From Diphasiastrum complanatum (lineage: Eukaryota; Streptophyta; Lycopodiopsida; Lycopodiales; Lycopodiaceae), in contig CM055108.1 in NCBI GenBank assembly GCA_029204225.1, positions 18,943,779-19,007,778 on the forward strand: a stretch of 64,000 bases of DNA. Direction: 5' to 3'. Of this stretch, positions 33,985 to 44,968 are shown piece after piece. The notes below the pieces were generated by a model. The model searched no databases. It saw only the letters and a program-made list of their open reading frames with translations, and was not told where the DNA came from. Each line of letters opens with the position of its first letter. Positions within the stretch are counted from its first letter, which is position 1. A program made the position numbers and the translations under genes.

Positions 33985-34335
33985 CCAAAATCAAAGTACC
34001 TTCTTTTCGGAGACTCAATTTCACATAAATTTGAAGGACGTTCGACTTCAGTTTCTAGATGGCGTCACTAAACAGTTAGACGGTGTACTCTATGTAACCA
34101 AATTAACAAAGAACTTATTGTCTATAAGCAAGATCACTGATAAAGCCTATAGAGCTTTGTTTACTATAACTGTTTGAATTCCTTTTTTACTGATAGTCGA
34201 TGTCAATTTGTTGCTCTACTTTCCGCAGCTAAAATATACTTTCGCAAAGCTAAATCTAATATCGAGTTAATTCGTGCATGGCTATGGAATCAATTATATC
34301 AATCTAGTGACTTCGAAGCTGTGATCAAGTGAAAG
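33985..34335 (+). pseudogene. Copia protease-to-zinc-region fragment
   Basis: A short + strand relic directly after the LTR of E: FLDGVTKQLDGVLYVTKLTKNLLSISKITDK. LDGVLYVPxLxxNLLSVxKL is the conserved block between copia protease and the integrase zinc region. Stops follow. It may be the interior of a different copia element. Confidence 0.65.
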
Positions 34336-34369
34336 ATACAAATCAGATTGGATCTCAACAAAGCATAAT

Positions 34370-35597
34370 TGATTAATCTCTCCAATCCAACTCAATGCAT
34401 CAGCAACATAGTTCGACGTACCTTTACCATACTTAATGTCGAACACAAACTCCTGAATGGGTTCCAACCATCTAGCCTTATGTCCTCAAAGGTCCTCACA
34501 AATGTACTTAAGAGATTGGTGATCAGTCATCACGAGAGGTCGCAGCCATTCTCGTACCTTACGGACTTTTTCATAATCAATTTCAAGACCTTTGTCAGAT
34601 ATAACATGGCCCAAGTATTTGAGTTTAGTTTGAAAGAACTCACATTTCGAGTCTTTAGCTTGAGATTTTCTTGTCTTAGAAGATCAAAGACAATACAAAG
34701 ATTCTCTTCATGCTCCTCAAGGGTCCGCGACTATAAATTAATATGTCATCCAAATACACCACCACAAACTTCCCCAGATATGGACGAAGAATATCATTCA
34801 TCATTTGCTGGAAAGTGGTAGGCACATTTGTGAGTCCAAAAGGTAACATCAAAAACTCATAATGGTTGTACCTAGATCGAAATCCAGTCTTAGGAACGTC
34901 TTCGTTCCTAATCCTTATCTAATGGTATCCTGATCTAAGATCAATCTTGGAGAAATACTTAACTCCATTAAGATGGTCCATAAAATCATCCATCCTAGAT
35001 AAGTGATAATGGTTAAATCATTTAACTTTTTAAAGTCACCACACAAACTTGTGCCGCCATCCTTTTTATTAACTAGAAGGATTGGTGCTCCCCAAGGGGA
35101 CTTACTAGGTCGTATATGGCCCATCCTAAGAAGTTCTTGTAACTGTCTAGAAATCTCATCCTCTTCCTTGATGATAATCATGTATGGAAAAAGAGATACA
35201 TGTTGAATTCCAGGAAGCAACTCTATCGGATAGTCAAGACTCCTTTAGGAGGTAGGCCATCAGGAGGTTTATTAGGAAAGACATTGCTATACTCTTGCCT
35301 AAGTTTGTTAAATATTCTTCCTTCAGGTGAATTAACAATTAAGGGATTATTTATAGACACATTCAAAGGCAAATGCAATTAATCAATATTTAGACTCTAA
35401 ACTACATGGTCATTCACATACATTTTATCTTTTAAAAAGCAAAGATAAACTTTATTACCAGAGTCTTTTAAATATTTAACTTCTAACGGAGAAACCTTAT
35501 GATCAAAATCACCTTTTAGTTCAAGCAATGAGCCATTATGAAAAAAAGAAATACCAAATGTGAGAATCCCCAATTCAGTCATTGCTAAAGCACAAAT
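34370..35597 (-). pseudogene. Ty3/gypsy reverse transcriptase relic
   Basis: Minus strand. The pre-RT block SNVFPNKPPDGLPPKG (about 35270) leads to RT 35220-34915 with GHIRPSKSPWGAPILLVNKKDG and LCGDFKKLNDLTI. It then runs, after frame changes, through [34 protein letters not shown] and the catalytic [12 protein letters not shown] (about 34720-34760), to LKYLGHVIS and an RNase H tail (MTDHQSLKYI, GTSNYVADALS). Integrase and LTRs are missing. The RT catalytic Asps look kept, but the frame is broken several times. Confidence 0.85.
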
Positions 35598-36412
35598 AGG
35601 TGACGAACGCTACATTACCGCCCAACCATAGAGCTACTGCCAATTCACCCTTGTGAACTAGAGCTATAGACCGCCATCAAGCAAGCTCGGATCTCCAAAA
35701 AGCCATGGTGTCACGTACCACTATACCTTACCCTCGACCCTCGCCTAGCTACATCATGAGGCCTAGATATGTTAGATTTCTTATGCTCAGCCTTAAACAA
35801 ATTGTTCAAGTAATGAGCATCCTGGAAAACTCGAAGGTCGACAACATATTTTTTGAGGCCTTCACATTTTTTCCCTTTGAGATTTTTTATGACTTAGAAA
35901 TCATTTTTAAAGGCATCTTCGTCTTTTTCGCTCCTTAGCGAAAAATGCGACACTCTGGCCAAGTCGCCAGAATACCTTAGAAATCATTTTTAAGGCATCT
36001 TCGTCTATTTCGCATTTTTGCCGACCAACTTTGCCAATGGATGAGTAACCCTAAAAACAGCTGGACAAACAAATATCCCAAAGGCGGTTGACGGTTGCCA
36101 ACTTTTGTACATATGCAAAGACTGTCATAAATAGCCTTAAAGACTTGTAAGATATTCCTCTCTTGTAAATCTCTATATTAGCTGAAACAAGCTATGTAAG
36201 TACTAATCTTCTGAAATTCTCTTTTAATCAGAGTTATCTATAGCCAGCGTTATCACGCTCAGCAAGTTGAAGTTATTACTCCTAGCCATTGTACTCATTG
36301 TTGATATTTTTATCAGAGTGCAATTTTTGTCTCACTACTGTGTCATTCATTTGCGCAAACTGTATGAATTCTTCTACTTGAATATTTCTACTGCTAACTA
36401 TTGTGTTTCCGT
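35598..36412. other. Unassigned region with a small tandem duplication
   Basis: No gene recognised. A block with CTTAGAAATCATTTTTAA and GGCATCTTCGTCT occurs twice, near 35891-35930 and 35977-36015, about 85 bases apart. The stretch 36100-36240 (TCTTGTAAATCTCTATATTA and similar) resembles the transcribed end of a copia LTR but has no partner. Confidence 0.4.
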
Positions 36413-36487
36413 TCCTACACGCCTACACTCTGAGCAACCCAAGGGGTGGTATGATGCCATGAAGCAAGAGTACGATGCATTGATCTA
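36413..36487 (+). pseudogene. Copia pre-RT scrap
   Basis: RLHSEQPKGWYDAMKQEYDALI, the conserved block just before copia RT (EPKxxxxAMxxEYxAL). It stops where the LTR-like sequence starts at 36488. Confidence 0.6.
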
Positions 36488-37182
36488 TGTTAGATATAGG
36501 GGTCTTATGTTTTTATATCAAGCATCTAGGTGTAGGATGTTGATAGGAACAAATTTGGCATAGATGGCAAATTATCCATTTCCACTTGTAATGCCACTAT
36601 TGAGCCAAAATAGAGTAAGAGGCTAAATTCGTGCCAATTAGAGTGTAGACAAGTGTAATGCTTTTGTTTGATGAATTCTAAGAGGTCCAATAGGATTTAG
36701 AGGTGGAACCATGAGAGGTCCACTAGAATTTGAGGCTTGCTTGAAAATGGTCCAATAGAATTTAGAGGTGCATGGATCAATGGTCCAATAGAATTAAGAG
36801 GTGGCAAAGTGTGGTCCAATCATAGTTAAGCATAGTGGTAGCTCATGGATCTACTAGTATCATTTTTTCTCATTTGGATCTAATGGATTTTGAGACTAAG
36901 TGGATTTTGAGTGTAATTGGATTTCTAGCTTTCTCTCTCTACCCGAGAGCTCATGATGATTTTCTCTCTCTACCCGAGGAGAGCAGCTTGTTTTTACTTA
37001 GAATAATTTTTTAATACTTCCTACAAGTGTGAGTGAGAGTTGGAAGTGATTGAATGCATGTAGTAGTGTGTTTTTGCCATAGAATCAAAGATAGATCTTG
37101 AATCTCAATCTAATCTTGATCTTGGTGCATCTACACATCTTAGGAGATCACAAGTACATGTGGTGGACAGTCCACACGTGTG
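36488..37182 (+). repeat. LTR-like sequence with internal minisatellite
   Basis: Starts TGTTAGATATAGG right after copia coding and ends near CCACACGTGTGAAATCA, a tail shared with the LTR ends of C and D. Contains CT-rich words (TTTCTCTCTCTACCCGAG twice, about 36930-36980). No primer site follows and no 5-bp duplication was seen, so a solo or truncated LTR is only likely, not shown. Confidence 0.45.
36684..36835 (+). repeat. 32-bp minisatellite, five units
   Basis: GGTCCAATAGAATTTAGAGG-type units begin at 36684, 36717, 36749, 36782 and 36813, a spacing of 31-33 bases. Units differ by a few bases. Confidence 0.85.
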
Positions 37183-38127
37183 AAATCAACAAAAAAAGTG
37201 GATCTTGAATGGATCCAAACTCCCAAAATACTTGGTTAAGATCTTTGCACAACAAGCTACAAAAGCTAGAAATGGCAAAGCATCCTAATGCTACCTTTGA
37301 TACACATGAACTTGACAAAGCATTCAAGAGACAAAAGAAACTAATAAAAGGTACTGATGGCAGCCAAAAATAGCAGCAAAAGGGCTCCCAACAGCAGACT
37401 ATTACTTTTGAAAACCTCTTAAGATCATACACAATAGCTTGAAGACAATACACAAAGCAATGCTCTCAATGGAGGAAGAAACAATGACAATGATCTATTG
37501 ATCTCAATGAACCATACAATAGGTTTCTCCAACCTATTCTCCATGAGTTTCAGCCTAATATAGGTGAGAGAGATGACTCTCTCTCCTCTCTCTAGAACTT
37601 AGGACCCAATTTTAGGACACCAGTAGCCTAAAATAGCCAATTTTGGCCTATATGTCCAAATAACATGATTTTTGTGTCATTTTGAAGGTCTTGAAGTTTG
37701 AGACTTCTTCAATATGAAATATATACTAAAATAAAAGTATCTATGCCTCTTCCACACGTGTGAAAGGTTAGATCCAAAACTATGTGCCAAAAATACCAAA
37801 TTTGGCCTAAAACTAGCTAGGAAATGTTGACAATTTTCACACAAAACATAATGACAAGAGTCACATTCAATTTTTTAGCAACTAACTTTAAAATTATCAG
37901 AGCTAAAGTGATTACGTAGCCAAACAATGAAGAATTGAATAATCAGACAAAAGCAATATGAGATCACAAAGATTTTGACATGATACTAAATGCAATAAAG
38001 GATAGATTGATTCAACAAAATGATGAGCACAAGACAATTGCAGATAGAAACCGCATACTCTAAGCTCTAAAAACTCTATCTGATTTGCACTTCCGCTGAT
38101 AAGCAGTAAGCGAAATCGATCCATCAC
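37183..38127. other. Region without a recognised gene
   Basis: Contains a CCACACGTGTGAA word (about 37755) like those in C and D leaders, and a GAGAGAG-rich spot at 37566-37600. It may be degenerate LTR or leader sequence of a C/D-like copia element, not assignable. Confidence 0.4.
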
Positions 38128-40227
38128 TAAGGCCTTGAATGGCAAGACACCCTATGAGACGTAGACTAGATCGAAGCCATCACTCAAACATATTCGAGTG
38201 TTTGGTTGCATTTTGTATACTCAAATCTCTGAAGATCTAAGAAAGAAACTGGATGACAAGAGTAGAAAATCAATTTTCATTGGCTACTCCCTAGATCACA
38301 AGGCATAGAAGCCTTACAACTTGAACACTCGGAAGACATTCACGAGCAAAGATGTCATATTCATAGAAGACCAATTTTTCGACCACAAGGGAAAAGCTCC
38401 AGAAAAATCCGACCCAAAGATCGAAAAGTCAAAATTCAATCCAAGGGCCAAAAGTTCAAAATACAATCCAAGGGTCAAAAACTCAAAATCTGATCCAAGG
38501 GTCGAACAACAGAAAACTAATACTGACTCAGACAGTGAGTCAGAACCTCAACAAATTGAATAGCATGAAAGGGTCGAAATTCAACCCAGAAGATCAAATC
38601 GACCCAGATAGCCTTCATCCCGATTCATGGATGATCTGACCTGCTATTTTGTGCAGGAACCAAACATAGTTCATGAGGCAATGTCAACACCTGATTTCGA
38701 CAAGTGAAAAGTTTCCATGGATGCAGAATTAGATTCTCTCATTGAGAATCAAACATGGACTGTAATTGAGCTTCCAAAGGATCAAAATCTGATTCCATGA
38801 AAGTGGGTATTCAAAGTGAAGTATGATGTTGAAGGTAAAATAAATCGATACAAGGAAAGATTGGGAGCCAAAGGCTTCTCTCAAATTCTAGATCTAGGTT
38901 ATTCCAAAACCTTCATGTGATAAAGCATGATTCAATTCATTTACTTCTTTCCTATGCAACTGCAGCCGACCTTGAAGCTCACCAAATGGATGTCCAAACT
39001 GCCTTCCTAAATGGCACCATTGAAGAGGAAATCTATCAACCAGAAGGATATGACCTAAAGGATAAGGAGCACCTAGTGTGCAAACTTCACAAAGCTCTAT
39101 ATGGACTGAAACAGTCTCCAAGAGCATGGTTTTAGAAAATTAATACATTTTTAATCGAAAATGGTTTCATTCCAAACTCGACAGACTCAAATGTTTATTT
39201 TAAGTCTATATCAGATTCCTTCATCATCATTACTCTTTATGTAGATGATACTTTACTGTTCAATAATAATCTAAATTTGTTGAAGGATACCAAATGCATG
39301 TTAGCACAGGAATACAAGATGACTGACATGAGTCCAGCACACTACTTTCTCAGAATTTAGATCTGAATTCGACCCAACAAACAGATTTTCATCAATCAAC
39401 AGAGATACCTCACCCATGTGCTGATAAAATTTGGAATAGTAGAGTGCAAACTTAACCACTTCCCACGCGACCCTGGTTTGAAGTTGTCAAAGGAGCAATG
39501 TCCAAAATCCGAGTCAGAGAAGGAGGAAATGAAGCAGTATCTATTTCACTCCATAATCGAATCATTGATGTATGCTATATGCTCTGCACTCGACCCGACC
39601 TTGCTTATTCAATAAGCTCTCTCAGCCAATTTCTTTCAAATCCAAGTCCAATTCATTGGAAGGCTCTCATAAAGGTCATGAAGTATATGCAAGCTACAAA
39701 ACACCTTAGCATCTACTATAGAGATAGCCAACCTGCCAACATTCTAGAGGGCTACACAGATGCAGATTGGATAGGAGATATTGGTTCAAGAAAGTCAACC
39801 TCTGGATTTGTGTTCTTGTTCAATCAAGGCCCAATTTCATGGAACAATCAGAAACAGACCTCAATAATATTGTCTTCAACAGAATCAGAATAAATAACTG
39901 CCACAAATGCTACCAAGGAGGTGATTTGACTGAGAAACTTGCTTGCAGATATCAAAATTATGTAGTCACATCCAACGACCCTCTACTATGACAATCAAAG
40001 TGCCATTGCACTATCTCTGAATCTAAGATTTCACTCTCGAAGTAAGCATATCAAAATCAGGTATCACTATCTTAGAGAAAAAGTGTAAAACAAAGAAATA
40101 TTTTGGTTTATTGTAGAACAGAATTATAGACAGCAGATTACTTCACCAAAGCACTGACACCATCTCAGATTTAACAATCTGCTAAATCTGAAGATCAAAA
40201 AATTTCATGATCCACATTAAGGAGGAG
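38128..40227 (+). pseudogene. Copia element F, integrase C-terminus to RNase H
   Basis: Starts at LNGKTPYE and SLKHIRVFGCILY, then a long linker with tandem repeats, the pre-RT block, RT (LEAHQMDVQTAFLNGTIEEE, ALYGLKQSPRAWF, ITLYVDDTLLF) and RNase H ([37 protein letters not shown]). Stops or shifts fall at several places, for example 38561-38563, 39133-39135 and 39357-39359. A polypurine tract AAGGAGGAG (40219-40227) ends it. Gag, protease and the integrase core are absent. The RNase H motif ESE where others have EAEY and YDNQS for CDNQS are substitutions. Confidence 0.88.
38429..38509 (+). repeat. 27-bp coding tandem repeat (three units) in F
   Basis: Units begin at 38429, 38456 and 38483 with TCAAAAT...AATCCAAGGG or TGATCCAAGGG. 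Each encodes a nine-residue SK-x-N/D-PR-A/V-x-x motif in the integrase-RT linker. Confidence 0.88.
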
Positions 40228-40660
40228 TGTTATGATCAAGCTCATTTCCATTAGGTAATGAGCATCTTGAAACTTGTTCATGGTTATTCTGAAAAACTAC
40301 ACAAAACTATGAAGACTTGAAGTTTTAGCAAATGATCAAAAAAATACAAGATCAAATTTTTTTGACCCAAGACCTTTTTTGACCCAATGTCAATCCCATC
40401 AATGAGAGATTTTTTGACCCTGGATCGGATTGGATCAAGGCAAAAAATATTCGAGCGTCTTCGGCCCTGGATCAAATCTATTTAATCCGGACGTCTTTGA
40501 CCCTGGATTGTCGTATTGGATCAGGTCTAATTTATCCGACCTCGTTTCATAGTGCATAAATCTGACCCTTTGTATATTTTACGACACTTTGTACTATCAA
40601 CTCGAAAATCCAATCCACGTCGCGACGTTGACAATCCGCCTACTCACGTACGTAAATTCA
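40228..40660 (+). repeat. Element F 3' LTR (right end uncertain)
   Basis: Begins TGTTATGATCAAGCTC after the polypurine tract. It contains repeated TTTTTTGACCC and TCTTCGGCCCTGGATC / TCTTTGACCCTGGATTG words (40370-40510). A possible CA end is at about 40660. No second copy in the window. Confidence 0.6.
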
Positions 40661-41096
40661 CAATAAAATGATGGGTACCTACTACAGGATGGATGTAGTT
40701 AATTAAGTAGATTAATGTCATTTTCAATGTACTGATCATCTGACTTCCAATCATCAAGGAAGATTTGCATTGGAGTCAATGCACTGATCAAGTTATCATC
40801 CTACAAACATTACTTAGTTTTTATAGAGTTGTCATTTTTCAGTTAGCTATCAACGAACTTAGCTGAAGACTGATTGCGCCAACTGATTTGCGCCCAGCTT
40901 CAAATATTGTACTCACGTTTTGATAATGATCATAGTGTAGTTTTTGTCTACGTTGTTCTATTACACATTGTAATTTGTAATCCATCTTGAACATTTCTTG
41001 TTGGTAACTGACGCACTTCCGATCCATCACCACCTGCTCCACTTCCGCTACATCACGTTTCCACCAAAATCCGACAGATTTGCCTAATACCAGTTA
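40661..41096 (-). other. Leader of LTR element J with a weak reading frame
   Basis: On the minus strand the sequence after the LTR of J starts with a primer-like TGGTATTAGGC (41092-41082), then a 67-codon frame (41042-40839: VMDRKCVSYQQEMFKMDYKL). Not recognised; Gln/Lys content resembles retroelement gag N-termini, but this is weak. Confidence 0.35.
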
Positions 41097-41514
41097 TGGA
41101 GTCATTCCATAAATAATTCGTCAAACATGAATTCATTTAGTTGAATTCATAGATATCTTATAGGACCCTGAAAATGACCGTAAATTTTAATATAATTTGG
41201 AAAACCAAGAGAGTTTTATCAGAATGAAAATGGAAGATGATACAATACAAAAGAAATGGCTCCCTCTTATAGAGTTTAGAGGTGAGCCTCCTTCACTCTC
41301 ATTGCACCTAGGGCCCAAGTCACTAAAACACAACTTAATCTATTTAGCTAGTGTGCTCATTGGGTTGGGCTTACACACGTAAGATGCCAATGCCCTTGCA
41401 CTTATTATTCTATTGTACACTGTACTATGGCAGGGCCCACTAGTTAAGGCTTGGCCAATAGTATTTTAAGGTGGGACCCACTTGTTTATTATTGTGCAGG
41501 AAATTCCCACAACA
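41097..41514 (-). repeat. LTR J, inserted in a hAT relic
   Basis: Minus strand from TGTTGTGGGAATTTCC (41514) to CA near 41097, followed by a primer-like site. TATA-like CTCTATAAGAGG (about 41265-41276). A segment near 41330-41410 (TGTGCTCATTGGG, AAGATGCCAATGCCC) is shared with gypsy LTR K. Its left neighbour on the minus strand is hAT transposase coding. Confidence 0.55.
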
Positions 41515-41655
41515 ATGAGCTATGGAGGTAATGTCTACCACCCAAGGGAGGCCACCTATGTCCTGCATCAACAGACCAATACATTGTGCAGCACATGGTG
41601 TCCACACTATACCAGGAAACTTTGCCTCTATTAGACTGCCCATACACTTAAAGAA
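41515..41655 (-). pseudogene. hAT/DUF659 transposase relic, third segment
   Basis: CMGSLIEAKFPGIVWTPCAAQCIGLL followed by MQDIGGLPWV. The WTPCAAHCLDLMLxDIG block is diagnostic for the DUF659 part of plant hAT transposases. It is cut at 41515 by LTR J. It continues the protein from 43366 after a gap in which the expected VTDNA block is missing. Confidence 0.82.
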
Positions 41656-43365
41656 AGTGATGAATTTGACTCCTTCATAGACAATGCAAACAATGTATAA
41701 TAATTTATCTAACAAAGACATAGGCATAGAACTTTTGATCTCTAAAAATTGATGACTCGAATGAATTACCTCAATTGTCAAGCTAATTGCAAGACATCTG
41801 TCCCTATTGTTCTAACTTTTCATGTAATACATATGGGATTTTTTGTGATAAGCTACAACAAATATATGTTCTCCTTTGTTATGGACATTTCTATAGACAA
41901 CTGGCAATGGAAAGAAATCTCAAGTTCACTCTTTCACTTGGCTAACTTTGATGAGCGAAGATATACATGCCAACATTCATTCCTAGGTGTAAGGCCTACA
42001 CTATGCAATGAGTATGTGAATTTTCCAATGCTAACATGAGACATCTATGGGTTATGGGAAGCCATGTCTATTTCTTTAAAAAATGACCTATAATGTTCTA
42101 TGGAATATCACATAACTCCACGGTGAGCATGTCTTTGAAACATGGTTGGATTTGATAAGAATATGAGCATGTATTTGCATTTATGGTTGGACTTTTATAA
42201 TTGCTATGTCTTTATCATAATTGTTCTTTACTCAAATGAGTTCATGTAAGGATCATGATCAATCCATTCTAGTGGTATTATAGTTGTTTCACATGAAGGT
42301 GATCCAAGAAGTACTAGTGAGGATAATTATATTCCCAATTTAAGCATGATAATAAAAGTACCACAATTGTGACGAAGATTCATGAACACTAATCTTGAAA
42401 GTATCACATGCACAAGTTCAACTTTGAATCACAATGGCTTGAGTAGCTAAAACAATCTACAAGAAGTTTAATTATGCTAGCTATATATCGTGCTTGATAC
42501 AATGAGCAAAGTATGACATAGAGACAAATAATCTAGTGGTAATTGATGTTAATATGGTGAATAATCAATTAATTAAGATGAGAATCCTAAACTTTATGTA
42601 TAGTCTTACGTATGTATGCTCTATTTATGAGTAACAATCACAGTTTGATTGTAAGGAAACCTATTTGTTGTTGGTAGCAAAGATGCACGCAAGATAGCAA
42701 AGACAAGGCTCTTAATATAATACCCCCATTAGCAACTCTTGATGTTACTATCGTTCAATCTATTTGCATCATTTTATAAAAACCAATGACAAATCTTGGA
42801 GTAGTGTTCTATCGGTTTTGTTGGATTCTCTGTACTCTTTCAATCATGAAATAACACAATACAACATGCACAAAATTTTCAAAGCAATGGGCTTGCTTGT
42901 ATGTCATTGTCTAGGCATTGATGCATGTCAAAATCTTTTGAATGATACAACAAAGACAAATTAATTCCTCGAACCCAAAGTCCATGCATGATAAAAATAA
43001 ATAAACTTAATGAATTGTCGAGTTCTGTTAATTGATGGTAACTCAAAATAGAATAATCTGCATCAATATTGATTTGGAGGTAATTACAAGAGCCACCAAG
43101 GAGCCAACAATACATAATTATTTACAAGAGGCGATAATTATCATACAGATCAACTTACAACTTTGATAAAATCAAGACTTAGAATCCAAACATCAAAGCT
43201 TTTTGTAGAATTTATTGCAAACTATTAAACCTTACTACAATTGCACATAGAAGAATAAATAACATAAGCTAAAAAAGATAGCAGTGCACCTCACTGTTAC
43301 GAACTACACAACATTTTCTTACATTTTAAATGTGCTTGATTGTAAAAGCATATACCATAAAATAC
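41656..43365. other. Gap inside the hAT relic, AT-rich
   Basis: 1.7 kb between two adjoining parts of the hAT protein. A GTACGT word (minus strand, about 43362) could be a donor site and TTTAAG (about 41652) an acceptor, but the missing protein block argues for deletion plus insertion. No element recognised. Confidence 0.4.
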
Positions 43366-43542
43366 GTACCAGAAAAACATGCTCTACCCCAACCTCATCC
43401 ACGGCCAATCGTATTTGCTCATATATCCATTGTGCCGACTCTAGATTACCACCTCAAAAGGCATCCACCCCTCGAAGGAACATCGTGCCCATGCAACATG
43501 ATACCATAATATTCACTATCGGTGTGTGATGCATGTCGGTCT
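43366..43542 (-). pseudogene. hAT/DUF659 transposase relic, second segment
   Basis: DMHHTPIVNIMVSCCMGTMF, then LRGVDAF, a TGA stop, GGNLESAQWIYEQIRLAVDE and VGVEH. It matches the DUF659 pattern (NFLVxxxxGTxFLxSVDAS...VxxxVGxENV). It directly continues the segment at 53077-53335 if copia element C and one copy of its 5-bp duplication are removed. Confidence 0.86.
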
Positions 43543-44333
43543 TGTTAAAATTGGAAAAACAAATCATATTGATTTCTTGGCTTGCTACAAATGTTGTACC
43601 ATGCAAGTATGTAGCTTATAAATGGAAAATGCCAAGTTTGGCCTACATAGAACTCAAGCTACATGGTTATGTAATGTCTAGATTGAAGAATACAACTTGC
43701 ACATAGTTTGTAAACATAGAATTGGCAAATTCATGCTTGTAGAAACTCGTGGCAATTCACATGCATTAATTGTAAGTGATCCATAGTGACATGCAAGGCA
43801 TGCACAAAGTATAATGGACACATGCATGATGATTTGTACTTTGTTAGTTAGAACTAGTACACTTATAAAAAGTTGGTAGAATCTCATGCGTGGCAAGTGA
43901 CAAATGTCACATAGACTCTAGATGTCACTTTAGTTGTCGTTTTGGAATGGATAGATGTGGTTCTACCTCAAGCTACCTCAAACTCCATAAATATGTGTAG
44001 CTCTCCTCACAATCAATGATGAAGAACCAAAGTTTTGTAGCTACCTCATGCCATTTTGGATCTAAACTATTTTGCTTGATATCTCTCTAGCTTTCTCTCT
44101 CTAACTCGTGTTGAAGCTAATGCTAATACACTGAAATCTTGTACTTTTGTTCATTCTTTGATTCATTGCTATCATATTCTGTTGCATGCTAGATTGTGGT
44201 TAAGCCGTTTCTTCTGAACTAGATCTTGCTAAACAATCTAAAATCAAGTAATTGTGCTAATCACAAAGCTTAATCAAGATTAATCATACTTGTGGACATT
44301 CTCCACATGTGTGAATTATGGAAATTTTGTCAT
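43543..44333 (+). repeat. Element C 5' LTR
   Basis: 791 bases, TGTTAAAATTGG to AAATTTTGTCA. By eye it differs from the 3' LTR at about a dozen sites in the first 370 bases, mostly transitions. Rich in CATGCA words (RY motif). A CT-rich tract near 44090-44105 marks the place where B and D carry long CT microsatellites. Confidence 0.95.
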
Positions 44334-44346
44334 GGTATCATAGCCA
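44334..44346 (+). other. Element C primer-binding site
   Basis: TGGTATCATAGCC, one change from the copia initiator tRNA-Met site TGGTATCAGAGCC, directly after the CA end of the LTR. Confidence 0.92.
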
Positions 44347-44968
44347 AATTAAGCTTTGCATGCTAACATCTCTGAGTGTACAAGAAACTGAGAGCTAAAT
44401 CAAGCAAAAAAGTAGTTTTGCACTTTTCTCACCTTTCTCTGAAGTGTATTTGGATCAAATCGGATTGGAACTGAATTTTCAGACCTGAAAAGTGGTAGTA
44501 CGGAATTCTGAAATTTCGCACGTGTGAAAATCAAAGATTTTTAGTCCTTTTGTTCTCCTTGCTGATAGATCCAAAGATAGCAGTGTTATAGCTTTATGGA
44601 AAGCTTATGATTTGTACTTTCCATAGAAATTGAAACCTAATCAATTTCATGTATCTAGCAAGAGTTATAAGCTCTTAAAGAGGATAGGGATAGGTCCAAA
44701 ATCCGAATGACAACATTTTGATTTGATTCAATCTTGGTTTGTTCTGAATCCATTGTTTTGAGCATCCTACACAAGAATCAAGATTGAGTTTGAAGTAATG
44801 AACACCTTTTGAGCCTTCTGAGAGTCAATTGTGTTTTGTTTTGAAGCATTTCACACGTGCCAAAAGTAGGATTCGAACTAGCCAAAGTGTCTCAATCCAC
44901 TTTGTGTGTCTGATCTAGATAACTTGTTTTGTGGAATATTTGGGAGTTATGTCGAAGTCTTCATTAAA
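44347..44968 (+). other. Element C leader
   Basis: Untranslated region between primer site and gag. Contains GCACGTGTGAAAATC (about 44519) echoing the LTR end, and the block AGAGTTATAAGCTCTTAAAG (44661-44680) shared with B and D. Confidence 0.75.

Noticed and set aside
37148-37453. 101-codon minus-strand frame rich in Phe and Cys
   Set aside because: No motif; it lies in a region with LTR- or leader-like words and is probably chance.
41656-43365. A 1.7-kb intron of the hAT gene
   Set aside because: Donor- and acceptor-like words exist, but joining them omits the conserved VTDNA block, so a deletion with inserted DNA is as likely.
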